64,000 nucleotides of DNA, from assembly GCA_913061435.1 (NCBI GenBank), contig CAJXUK010000010.1, positions 1-64,000 of the forward strand. Direction: 5' to 3'. Position numbers and translations under genes: made by a program. Each line of letters starts with the position of its first letter. The first letter of the stretch is position 1. The notes beneath the pieces are model-generated. The model made no database searches. It had not been told where the DNA came from and saw only the letters and a list, made by a program, of their open reading frames with translations. This DNA comes from an uncultured Thalassolituus sp. (GTDB taxonomy: Bacteria; Pseudomonadota; Gammaproteobacteria; Pseudomonadales; Oceanobacteraceae). Positions 42,431-50,119 of this stretch are shown piece by piece.

Positions 42431-43849
42431 TTATATCGCCTTTGAAAAACGCGGGCGGTTATTGTTAGCATCGGCGCTAGCAGAATAAGTTTGTAAAATG
42501 TTGGCGTTTAAATACGTATCAAACACCATGCATGCATTACGCACTAATAAGCGTCCCTTTTCTGTAATATGAATCCCTTTCTCGTCTCTAATTAACAACT
42601 CGTCCTCAATCATGGGGGTGAGTTTTTCTAGTTCATTAGAAAAATAGTTGCGGCTATCTATATCGAACTCTTGGTCTAGGTCGTTAAACACCATACGATC
42701 ATGACACAGCAATTCCATAATAACTTGGCGACGTATCAAATCGTCTTTGTTTGTCTCTATCAGTTTTACATTGGGTAGGCGTTGTTCTTGTATAGCATTT
42801 TCATAGGCGGTCATGTCTGGGCTATTTTGCAAGTAGCAATCGCTTATTTGACTAATAGATGAAACACCAAAACCAATTAAGTCACATTCGCCGTGAGTGG
42901 TATATCCCTGAAAATTACGATGCAGTTGTTTATCGGCTTGTGCTCGCGATAACTCATCATCGGGCTTAGCAAAGTGATCCATGCCTACGTAATGATAACC
43001 TTCGCGGGTAAGTGTTGTTATGCAGTTACCTAAAATAGCCAGTTTTTCTTCTGGAGAAGGTAGGTCTTCTTCGTTTATGCGGCGCTGAGGCTTAAAACGT
43101 TCGGGCAGGTGTGCGTAGTTGAATATCGATAGACGATCTGGTGACATGTCGATAATAACATCAAGGGTTTCAGCAAATGTTTGTTGGTTTTGGTGTGGCA
43201 ATCCGTAAATTAAGTCGATGTTGATTGAACGGAAGCCGAGCTCACGTGCTTCGCTCATAACTTGGCGAATCATGCTCTCTGGTTGGATGCGGTTAACGGC
43301 TTTTTGTACTATTTCGTTCAAATCCTGTACGCCAAAACTGGTGCGGTTAAAGCCTAATTTTCGCAAATGTTTTAACGTAGTGGGGCGAACTTCTCTGGGG
43401 TCGATTTCTATGGAGTAGTCGGCGCTTTTGGCGGTGCTGAATTTAAAGCGTTTACGTAAATGAGCCATTAAATCGGTCATTTGTTCATCCGATAAAAACG
43501 TCGGTGTACCACCGCCCCAATGCATTTGTTCAACAATTGGGTGTCCTTGCAGTAATTCAGCTTTTTTATCAATTTCTGCTTTTAATAGCTCCAGGTAAGG
43601 TTCCGATTTAGAACGGTCTCTGGTAACTATTTTGTTGCACCCACAGTAGTAGCAAACGTGTGCACAAAATGGAATGTGTAAATATAAAGAAAGCGGTACA
43701 TTGGGGTCGCGCTGACTTAGCAAATCTTTTTCTGCTTGATCATTTTCGACAACTTTAAATTCAACTGCTGTCGGGTAAGAGGTGTAGCGAGGGCCCGAAC
43801 GATTGTAACGTTGAATGAGTTCGGGATCCCAGTATAATTTTTCTGTCAT
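42431..43849 (-). CDS. hemN: Oxygen-independent coproporphyrinogen III oxidase
   Basis: HemN is a radical-SAM enzyme that converts coproporphyrinogen III to protoporphyrinogen IX without oxygen, for haem synthesis. I start it at ATG 43849 (MTEKLYWDPELIQRYNRSG), which matches E. coli HemN. The frame runs on to 43975, but those 42 residues have no counterpart. The 472-residue product has YTSYPTAVEF, the 4Fe-4S/SAM motif HIPFCAHVCYYCGCNK with Cys-x3-Cys-x2-Cys, MHWGGGTPTFLS, IDLIYGLPHQN, LSIFNYAHLPERF and HRNFQGYTTHGECDLIGFGV. An FNR/Anr-like box lies 113 bases upstream, consistent with low-oxygen induction seen for hemN elsewhere. Confidence 0.95.
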   Translation of the reverse strand: MTEKLYWDPELIQRYNRSGPRYTSYPTAVEFKVVENDQAEKDLLSQRDPNVPLSLYLHIPFCAHVCYYCGCNKIVTRDRSKSEPYLELLKAEIDKKAELLQGHPIVEQMHWGGGTPTFLSDEQMTDLMAHLRKRFKFSTAKSADYSIEIDPREVRPTTLKHLRKLGFNRTSFGVQDLNEIVQKAVNRIQPESMIRQVMSEARELGFRSINIDLIYGLPHQNQQTFAETLDVIIDMSPDRLSIFNYAHLPERFKPQRRINEEDLPSPEEKLAILGNCITTLTREGYHYVGMDHFAKPDDELSRAQADKQLHRNFQGYTTHGECDLIGFGVSSISQISDCYLQNSPDMTAYENAIQEQRLPNVKLIETNKDDLIRRQVIMELLCHDRMVFNDLDQEFDIDSRNYFSNELEKLTPMIEDELLIRDEKGIHITEKGRLLVRNACMVFDTYLNANILQTYSASADANNNRPRFSKAI

Positions 43850-43961
43850 GAGAATTCTTCTAGTCACTAATGTGTGTCCATTTAACTGGAACAGCATTAA
43901 CAGGTTGGCTGTGAGGTTGTCTTTAATGGCGACTATTTTAGTTGTTGTGTGCTTTGAATAC

Positions 43962-43975
43962 TTGTCTTGAATCAA
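43962..43975. promoter_or_regulatory. FNR/Anr-like box upstream of hemN
   Basis: TTGTC-TTGA-ATCAA fits the TTGAT-N4-ATCAA consensus with a perfect right half and three of five matches in the left half. It is 113 bases from the hemN start, plausible for an activated promoter with a leader of about 70 bases. Confidence 0.5.
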
Positions 43976-44139
43976 GTTTATGAAGTTCAGCGTTATTTTG
44001 AATGGCTTTTGCTCGAATTTTTTAATGATTTTGTATTGGACTCATATTGGTTTCGTATTGGTTTTTCATGGTTTTCTTACTGTTTTTTAACAAATCAGCA
44101 CTTTTTTACGTTTTTTTTGAGCAAAGGTGTCAAAGACTC

Positions 44140-44168
44140 TTGATTTTGTCATCAGACGGTCGTTTGAT
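44140..44168 (+). promoter_or_regulatory. Promoter with overlapping dyad operator for the TetR gene
   Basis: A TTGATT -35 (44140-44145) and a TTTGAT -10 (44163-44168) are 17 bases apart. The near-palindrome ATCAGACGGTCGTTTGAT (44151-44168) covers the spacer and the -10. It lies 43 bases before the start codon, as expected for an autorepressing TetR protein. Confidence 0.55.
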
Positions 44169-44210
44169 AGTTGAACTTTAAGAATAAAAATAAAAAACCA
44201 AGGGGCATGC

Positions 44211-44876
44211 ATGCCAAAAAAGCCATTTACTCCGGAAGAAATTACTGCACAGCGTCAACGTATTATGAACAGTGCATCACAAGTGATGGCCGAAGTTGGG
44301 TTTCATCATTTATCCATGCGCAAATTGGCGAATCAGTTAGGTATGACAGCCAGTAATATTTATAATTATTTCCCGAATAAAGAAGTGTTATTTATTCATA
44401 CTCGCTTGCGTGGCTTTGAGATGTTTTTTAATGACACCAACGAGCAAATGGGTGGGGTTCTCAATGCTCAGCAAGCGCTGCAGCAGTTTGCTCGCTCCGT
44501 TATCGGCTTTGCACAGTCGAATCCGGGTTATTATCAATTAATGTTTCAACCACCCTTATCAAATTTAGCCGATGTGGATCACCATGATCAAGAATTGGAA
44601 ATGCAGCTGGCGCGGTTAATTGATGAGTGGCAGTGCCATTTGCTAACACTTCTTGTTGATGCGATTCCAGCCTTAGCAGAACAAAGTGAAAATAGGCAAA
44701 AGCAGTTAGCGTTATTTTTTACAGCCTCTTTGCATGGCTTGGTCGACACTTATCATTATCAAACGTTAACAACTTTAATGGCTTCGGTCGATTTGATTCC
44801 AGAAGATGTGGTAGAGCATCATATTGATTGGTTATTAAGTGCGGTAGCTGTGCAGTCTGAACAAGCTTTGCAATAG
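44211..44876 (+). CDS. TetR-family transcriptional regulator
   Basis: The 221-residue product has a TetR HTH within residues 10-58 (IMNSASQVMAEVGFHHLSMR, KLANQLGMTASNIYNYF, NKEVLF). The C-terminal domain is of the type with GYYQLMFQPPLSNL and ALFFTASLHGLVDTYHYQ, which recalls the WHG group of TetR regulators. It starts at the ATG 44211, preceded by AAGGGGC. A dyad that overlaps its promoter suggests autorepression. No efflux or enzyme gene is next to it on the same strand, so the target is unclear. Confidence 0.9.
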   Translation: MPKKPFTPEEITAQRQRIMNSASQVMAEVGFHHLSMRKLANQLGMTASNIYNYFPNKEVLFIHTRLRGFEMFFNDTNEQMGGVLNAQQALQQFARSVIGFAQSNPGYYQLMFQPPLSNLADVDHHDQELEMQLARLIDEWQCHLLTLLVDAIPALAEQSENRQKQLALFFTASLHGLVDTYHYQTLTTLMASVDLIPEDVVEHHIDWLLSAVAVQSEQALQ

Positions 44877-44884
44877 TTGAAATA

Positions 44885-45187
44885 TTAAGGCTGTGTTGGC
44901 GGCTCTTTGCCTTCTAGCTGATAAACAAAAGCTAATATCTCTGCAATGGTTAAATACAGTGCTTGTGGTATTTCATCGCCTAGGTCTAACTGGCTTAACC
45001 ATTGAGTCAGTTCAGCATTTTCATAAATAGGCACTTTTGCTTGTACCGCTAGCTGTATAATCGCTTGTGCTAATTCATCATTTCCTTTCGCCGACACCGT
45101 GGGTGCGCGATCGCCGTCGTAGCTTAGTGCAATTGCTTTGCTAGCGTTTAATAGGCTAGCGGGTAGTTCTTGCTCATGTTTTTTCAT
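44885..45187 (-). CDS. FlhB C-terminal-domain homologue (FhlB-like)
   Basis: The 100-residue product matches the cytoplasmic C-terminal part of the export-switch protein FlhB/YscU: AIALSYDGDRAPTVSAKGND, IQLAVQAKVPIYENAELTQW and IPQALYLTIAEILAFVYQL. The membrane part is missing, and the autocleavage NPTH motif is not present at the N terminus. Free proteins of this kind (FhlB) occur with flagellar genes and can support export-specificity switching. Its start overlaps the stop of the FliK-like gene by four bases. No other flagellar gene is in this window. Confidence 0.88.
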   Translation of the reverse strand: MKKHEQELPASLLNASKAIALSYDGDRAPTVSAKGNDELAQAIIQLAVQAKVPIYENAELTQWLSQLDLGDEIPQALYLTIAEILAFVYQLEGKEPPTQP

Positions 45188-46935
45188 GTCGTAATGTCCA
45201 CTAGTCGCTGTTCAATATTGACTTTGCGTTTGGCCAGTGTGCCATAACGAGATTGAATGTCGTTAACCAAAATGCCTTGTTCGGTTAAGCGTTCACGCAA
45301 GGGTTGAATATGTTGTGATATTTGGCTGAGTGCGGTTCGGGATTCTGACCAAAAGGTGGTGCTGCACTCGTTATCGAGCATGGCGATTTCAATGCTCATT
45401 TTTCCTAATACGGGTAATTCAAAGTGTAGATTAATAAACCAGTGTAGTTTCTTGTCACCTTGAGCGTTTTCAACTTCTTCTTTGTCGATGATAAATTCAA
45501 TTAACTGCAATTGTTGCTGATGTAAAACTAGCAGGGGTAACCATTGCTGCTGAGGGGCTTGAGGATTGGCTTGCTGGCTAGTTGCACTGGTTTGATTGCC
45601 CTCGCTGTTTTGCATTTGTTGTATTTGTTCACGCTCAATTTGTCCCAGTAGGTTTTGTAACGTACGTAACAGTGCAGCATCATTGCCGACTCTATCTGGC
45701 CAGTTAAGTGGAATATTAGGAAGCGGTTGCTGACTGTTGGGTGATGTATATTTGGCTGTGCTTAAACCGATCATTTGAGCCAGTGCTAGCTTGTTGTTAC
45801 TGCTGGGGTTTTGTAATAGGGGATCTTGCAGCAAGCCTTCTAAGCTGGCGTATTGCTGGCTGTTTATCAGTGGGCTTTGCCAATTAATTCCGACTGCTGG
45901 AGGCTGCGGGGTTGGTGATTGATTAGGGGGTGTATTGAGGGCAGTATTAGGGGCAGTAGAGAAAGATTTATTAAGATTGCCTAGAGCCTGCTGACTGCTA
46001 TCACTGATCAGTTTTGCGGTATTTTTAACTATTTGCGACAAACTAATTGGGGAGGTTTCTGAAGCACCTGGTGCAGAGTTGTCTTGTTGGGCTGGCTTGT
46101 TAAAAACTAAGGCCGAAGCTTTTTGTAATTGTTGAAAAATAGCATTTGCATCGTTTAGTGTGCGCGGCAAATTCAATTGCTGTTGGGACAGCTCTAACAG
46201 TTGAGACTCGGCAAGTATACCTGTGTTATTAAGTGCATTTTTCAACCCCGTTGCCGTGCTTATGTGCTGGCTTTGGGGTAAGTTATTTAGCCATTTTTGT
46301 AGACTCTGTTGTAGTAATTTACTGTTATCGACTTGAGCAGTGGCCGCTAACACACCTTGGTTTGAATTGCTTTCTGTTAAACCAAGATTTTGTAAGTTTT
46401 GATAGAGTTTGTTGCCGGCTAGTGCTGCATTATTCAATGGGTTATTTAGCGGGCTATTTGAGTTGGCATCAGAGGGGGGCTGAGCTATTGGGCTCGCTGG
46501 CTTTTGCTGCGATAGTTGTTGAGACAGTTGCTTTATTAAAGCCGCAGCATCTTGTTGATTGATCTTGGGTATGCGGTCTGCCAAAACTTGCTGAACAAGA
46601 GCTTCTGCTTTTTGTGCATTAGTAGAAGATTGAGAGCGTTCAATAGTTTGTTCTGAATTGACAATTTTCAGTTCAGGGCCAGGTAGTACCTTTACGTCTA
46701 TTTGACTTCCTGGTTTTAAGTTGTGGTTGCTTATTGTAGCAATATTTTGTTGGCCAATTTTTAGCTCTACATTGAATTGCTGCTGGCTTGGTTCTTTAAT
46801 CTGTGGGTTTTTCTGCGAATTATTTATGGCAGGTGAAGAAGACACGACCTCGGCATGCAAAATTCCAGATGAATGCTGGCTCTTATTAGCCACTGCATTG
46901 ATCAGTGTGGGTTTGATGAGAGGGATTTTATCCAT
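45184..46935 (-). CDS. FliK-like flagellar hook-length control protein
   Basis: The 583-residue product is Gln, Asn, Ser and Pro rich over most of its length. The C-terminal domain from about residue 465 (LHWFINLHFELPVLGKMSIE, STTFWSESRTALSQISQHIQ, PLRERLTEQGILVNDIQ) is the Flg_hook domain of FliK. FliK acts as a secreted ruler for hook length, signalling to FlhB. The low-complexity middle (LNNPLNNAALAG, QQLSQQLSQQKP) is typical of such rulers. It is coupled to the FhlB-like gene. In Pseudomonas a similar pair lies next to ccm genes, so this linkage is conserved. Confidence 0.85.
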   Translation of the reverse strand: MDKIPLIKPTLINAVANKSQHSSGILHAEVVSSSPAINNSQKNPQIKEPSQQQFNVELKIGQQNIATISNHNLKPGSQIDVKVLPGPELKIVNSEQTIERSQSSTNAQKAEALVQQVLADRIPKINQQDAAALIKQLSQQLSQQKPASPIAQPPSDANSNSPLNNPLNNAALAGNKLYQNLQNLGLTESNSNQGVLAATAQVDNSKLLQQSLQKWLNNLPQSQHISTATGLKNALNNTGILAESQLLELSQQQLNLPRTLNDANAIFQQLQKASALVFNKPAQQDNSAPGASETSPISLSQIVKNTAKLISDSSQQALGNLNKSFSTAPNTALNTPPNQSPTPQPPAVGINWQSPLINSQQYASLEGLLQDPLLQNPSSNNKLALAQMIGLSTAKYTSPNSQQPLPNIPLNWPDRVGNDAALLRTLQNLLGQIEREQIQQMQNSEGNQTSATSQQANPQAPQQQWLPLLVLHQQQLQLIEFIIDKEEVENAQGDKKLHWFINLHFELPVLGKMSIEIAMLDNECSTTFWSESRTALSQISQHIQPLRERLTEQGILVNDIQSRYGTLAKRKVNIEQRLVDITT

Positions 46936-47131
46936 AGCTATCGTGTTTGGCCTTTATTGCCTTAGGTAAACAAGTAGGTTGTGTGATTATTATAGAGGAT
47001 TACTCAGCTCCCAGTTGAAAAATCATCACCTAATATCGTGGTCTTAGATTTTACTGGCAAAGATTTGTATGCGTAATTAACAAATTTTCTCGTTATTCAT
47101 CGACTTATATCAATACTGGGGCTTACATTTA

Positions 47132-47161
47132 TTACCAGCAAGCCCTTAATCTGTTTATAAT
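47132..47161 (+). promoter_or_regulatory. Sigma-70-type promoter of the ccm operon
   Basis: TATAAT (47156-47161) is a perfect -10, with TTACCA (47132-47137) as a four-of-six -35 at 18-bp spacing. The ccmA start is 52 bases downstream, behind AGGA. Confidence 0.65.
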
Positions 47162-47213
47162 GCCGCCTCCAAGCAATATAAGCCATTAATCGCCCAGTGC
47201 TCATAGGAATTTT

Positions 47214-47882
47214 ATGCCGCTTTCTCGTCCTATCGATCAATTGAACAGGTTCACTGCTCATTGTGATTTATCAGCTCATCAAGTGAGTTGCGAACGAGAC
47301 GATCGCATACTGTTCGAGAACCTAGACCTATCAATCAATAAGGGCGATCTTATTCAATTGGTGGGCCCTAATGGAGCGGGTAAAACAACTTTATTACGTT
47401 TGTTGGCTGGATTGAATCAAGACTTTGACGGTGAGGTACGCTGGCACGGTAAAAATATCCAGCAGTGCTTTCAAGATTATGCGCGTCAGCGTCTATACAT
47501 TGGCCACCTTTCTGCGATTAAAAAAGTCCTTACGCCATTAGAGAATTTGCGCTGGTTTGTTAGTAGTTGGCCGCAAGTTAAAGAAGATGACTTGTGGCAG
47601 GCGTTAGAAGAAGTGACGCTAGCCGGTTACGAAGACGTACCCTGTCAGCAGTTATCCGCAGGCCAGCAGCGCCGTGTGGCGTTAGCGCGTTTGTTAATCA
47701 CACCAACCCCACTATGGATTTTAGACGAGCCCTTTACCGCACTTGATAAAGCCGGTGTGGCTTGGCTGGAAGGACATCTTGCTCGCCATGTTAGTGCCGG
47801 CGGAACGGTATTAATCACCAGTCATCATGCTCTGAGTGAAATACCAGGTTTGCGTCAAATCGAGTTAGGGGTGCAAAAATGA
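47214..47882 (+). CDS. ccmA: Haem exporter ATP-binding subunit CcmA
   Basis: CcmA is the ATPase of the CcmABCD complex that frees haem-loaded CcmE during System I cytochrome c maturation. The 222-residue product has Walker A LVGPNGAGKTTLLRLLAG (about residue 52), ABC signature QQLSAGQQRRVALARLL (about 145) and Walker B LWILDEPFTALD (about 170). The segment QVSCERDDRILFENLDLSIN matches E. coli CcmA. The N-terminal 20 residues have no clear counterpart. It overlaps ccmB by four bases (ATGA) and begins a nine-gene operon. A TATAAT promoter is 52 bases upstream. Confidence 0.95.
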   Translation: MPLSRPIDQLNRFTAHCDLSAHQVSCERDDRILFENLDLSINKGDLIQLVGPNGAGKTTLLRLLAGLNQDFDGEVRWHGKNIQQCFQDYARQRLYIGHLSAIKKVLTPLENLRWFVSSWPQVKEDDLWQALEEVTLAGYEDVPCQQLSAGQQRRVALARLLITPTPLWILDEPFTALDKAGVAWLEGHLARHVSAGGTVLITSHHALSEIPGLRQIELGVQK

Positions 47883-48547
47883 GTCTCGTAACAGCTACTA
47901 TTAAGCGTGATTTGGTTATTGCTGCGCGCAATCCGGGCGAGTGGTTAAATCCCTTAATGTTTTTTCTTATGGTATTAGCCCTGTTTCCTTTAGCAGTGGA
48001 TCCTGACCCTAAGTTTTTATCCAAAATTGCTGCCGGTGTGGTTTGGGTTGCTGCGTTACTGGCAACTTTGTTGTCTCTAGATGCTTTGTTTAAAGCCGAT
48101 GTTGAAGATGGCACTCTTGAACAATGGCTAGCATCGGGAGAGTCGCTCTTTGCGATGGCACTGGGAAAGGTTTTTGTCCATTGGTGTATCAGTGGCTTGC
48201 CGTTAACTTTAGTTGCTCCACTATTAGCTTTGATGATGAATTTGCCAGATGAGGCTTACAGTGCATTATTTTTTAGCTTGTTGTTAGGGACACCCATTTT
48301 AAGCCTGTTAGGCGCAGTAGGCGCGGCTTTGACAGCGGGTGTGCGAAGCGGCGGATTGCTTTTAAGCTTGGTAATTTTACCTCTTTACATTCCTATACTC
48401 ATATTTGGGGCCAGTGCGGTATATCATGCTGGCATTGAAATGGAATACGTTGGCCAATTAGGCTTTTTAGCATCATTTTTATGTTTATCAATGACACTTG
48501 CCCCCTTTGCTGTAGCAGGTGCATTGAAACTGAATCTTTCGCGTTAA
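47879..48547 (+). CDS. ccmB: Haem exporter membrane subunit CcmB
   Basis: CcmB is the six-helix membrane partner of CcmA. The 222-residue product has six hydrophobic segments with short loops (for example WLNPLMFFLMVLALFPLA, GVVWVAALLATLLSLDALF and LLSLVILPLYIPILIFGA). The family pattern FKADVEDGTLEQWLASGESL follows helix 2. Length equals the E. coli protein (220). It is translated from an ATG inside the last codon of ccmA. ccmC starts 27 bases later. Confidence 0.93.
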   Translation: MSLVTATIKRDLVIAARNPGEWLNPLMFFLMVLALFPLAVDPDPKFLSKIAAGVVWVAALLATLLSLDALFKADVEDGTLEQWLASGESLFAMALGKVFVHWCISGLPLTLVAPLLALMMNLPDEAYSALFFSLLLGTPILSLLGAVGAALTAGVRSGGLLLSLVILPLYIPILIFGASAVYHAGIEMEYVGQLGFLASFLCLSMTLAPFAVAGALKLNLSR

Positions 48548-48574
48548 TATAAAAGAAAATTTGGATATTAAGTT

Positions 48575-49333
48575 ATGTGGGAAGCGTTAAAACGACTGTA
48601 TCACCGCATGGGATCACCCAAGTGGTTTTATGAAATTTCGGCTAAGTGGTTACCTTGGTTTGTAGTGCCGACGGTGGGTTTTTTGCTTGTGGGTACTATC
48701 TGGGGTTTGGCTTTTACACCCGCGGATTACCAGCAAGGTAACAGTTTTCGCATTATCTATATTCACGTTCCTGCGGCTTTATTAGCTCAAAGTGCTTATG
48801 CCATGATGGCGATTGCCGGGGCAGTGTTTTTAATTTGGCGAATGAAAATGGCTGCTTGGGTAGCCGCATCTATTGCGCCCATTGGTGCTAGTTTTTGTTT
48901 CTTGGCATTAATTACCGGTGCTATTTGGGGCAAACCGACTTGGGGTACCTGGTGGGTATGGGATGCGCGTTTAACGTCAATGCTTTTATTGTTATTTTTA
49001 TACTTCGGTGTGATGGCGTTGCAAAAGGCGATGGATTCAGAAGAAAGTGCTGCCAAAGCCGGCGCTATTTTATCTTTGGTGGGCTTGGTTAATATTCCTA
49101 TCATCAAATATTCGGTGGAGTGGTGGAATACTTTACACCAGCCTGCAACGTTAAAATTCACCGAAGAATCAACCATGGCGATGGAGATGTTGATTCCTTT
49201 GTTAATCATGATCGCAGGTTTTTACTTGCTATTCGCTGTTTTAGTTTTTATGCGCACTCGCAATCAAGTTTTATGGCATGAGCGCAAGAAAAACTGGGTC
49301 AAACAATACATGCAATCACGAGCTGATAAATAA
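48575..49333 (+). CDS. ccmC: Haem-handling protein CcmC
   Basis: CcmC is an inner-membrane protein that delivers haem to CcmE. The 252-residue product has six helices and the tryptophan-rich haem motif WGKPTWGTWWVWDARLTSML (about residues 117-136). Flanking histidines are present in IIYIHVPAALLAQS and VEWWNTLHQPATL, as expected for axial ligands. It is preceded by a short leader without an overlap and followed six bases later by ccmD. Strong family match throughout. Confidence 0.95.
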   Translation: MWEALKRLYHRMGSPKWFYEISAKWLPWFVVPTVGFLLVGTIWGLAFTPADYQQGNSFRIIYIHVPAALLAQSAYAMMAIAGAVFLIWRMKMAAWVAASIAPIGASFCFLALITGAIWGKPTWGTWWVWDARLTSMLLLLFLYFGVMALQKAMDSEESAAKAGAILSLVGLVNIPIIKYSVEWWNTLHQPATLKFTEESTMAMEMLIPLLIMIAGFYLLFAVLVFMRTRNQVLWHERKKNWVKQYMQSRADK

Positions 49334-49339
49334 GGGGAA

Positions 49340-49543
49340 ATGATGTTTTTAGACAGCTATTTGTTTTTTGACAGCTTTGCAGATTTTTTAGCCATGGGTA
49401 AGCACGGGTTTTATGTGTGGCTTTGTTATGGCATTACCGCCTTGGTGATATTAGCCAATGTTGTGGCGCCTATTCGCCAGAGAAAGAAATTGATTGATCA
49501 ACAAACGCGACTTCAGCGTCGGGAGAAAAAAAATGCATCCTAA
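49340..49543 (+). CDS. ccmD: Small haem exporter protein CcmD
   Basis: CcmD is a small single-helix subunit of the CcmABCD complex. The 67-residue product has the family signature [20 protein letters not shown] and one membrane helix, followed by a basic tail ([20 protein letters not shown]). ATG-ATG at the start allows two initiation sites, behind GGGGAAA. Its end overlaps the start of ccmE by 11 bases, in another frame. Confidence 0.93.
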   Translation: MMFLDSYLFFDSFADFLAMGKHGFYVWLCYGITALVILANVVAPIRQRKKLIDQQTRLQRREKKNAS

Positions 49544-50117
49544 GCGTAAAAATAAACTGATTCTTATCATATTTATGGTGGTAGGCCTTGGCGCAGCGGT
49601 AGGGTTGATGATGTTTTCATTAAGCCAAAATATCGATTTATTTATGACGCCGACTCAAATAGCAAACGGTGAAATGAAACCGGGTAAAACTATGCGAGCT
49701 GGGGGCTTAGTGGTCGAGGGAAGTGTGGTACGCAGCAACGATGGTTTAAACGTGAGTTTTGCCATCACCGATGGTGCCGCCAATGTGACCATTGAGTACG
49801 AAGGCATTTTGCCCGACTTGTTCCGCGAAGGTCAGGGGATTGTGGCTTTAGGGAAAGTAGATTCGCGAAACGTGATGATCGCTTCAGAAGTTTTGGCTAA
49901 GCACGATGAAGAATATATGCCACCAGAAGTACAGCATGCGTTAGATAAAGCTCATAAGGATGGGGTTGATAATTTAGGTAAGAACATGGAAGAAAAAGCT
50001 AAAAGTTATCAGTATGGTTCAGCTAAGTACGATTCTTCCAAATATGAATCTGCTACCAGCGAATCTGCTACCAGTGAGTCTTCCAATAATGAATCCGCTA
50101 ACGAGAAACAGTACTAG
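49533..50117 (+). CDS. ccmE: Periplasmic haem chaperone CcmE
   Basis: CcmE binds haem covalently and passes it to apocytochrome c via CcmF. I start it at ATG 49533 ([20 protein letters not shown]), behind GGGAG at 49521; an in-frame extension back to 49494 is unlikely. The 194-residue product has an N-terminal anchor helix, an OB-fold ([11 protein letters not shown]-like segment as [19 protein letters not shown]) and the haem-binding His in [14 protein letters not shown]. The C-terminal tail is unusually long and low-complexity: Ser, Glu, Tyr and Ala in short repeats ([13 protein letters not shown]). That tail is likely disordered. Confidence 0.94.
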   Translation: MHPKRKNKLILIIFMVVGLGAAVGLMMFSLSQNIDLFMTPTQIANGEMKPGKTMRAGGLVVEGSVVRSNDGLNVSFAITDGAANVTIEYEGILPDLFREGQGIVALGKVDSRNVMIASEVLAKHDEEYMPPEVQHALDKAHKDGVDNLGKNMEEKAKSYQYGSAKYDSSKYESATSESATSESSNNESANEKQY

Positions 50118-50119
50118 TC

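Larger units (their letters stand above)
43850..44210. other. 361-bp intergenic region between hemN and a TetR gene
   Basis: No convincing gene is present. The region is T-rich on the plus strand (44021-44125). It holds an FNR/Anr-like sequence at 43962-43975 on the hemN side and an 18-bp dyad with promoter-like hexamers at 44140-44168 on the TetR side, each listed separately. Confidence 0.6.

Noticed and set aside
43850-43975. Upstream extension of hemN
   Set aside because: The HemN family start aligns with 43849, and the extension overlaps the probable promoter region.
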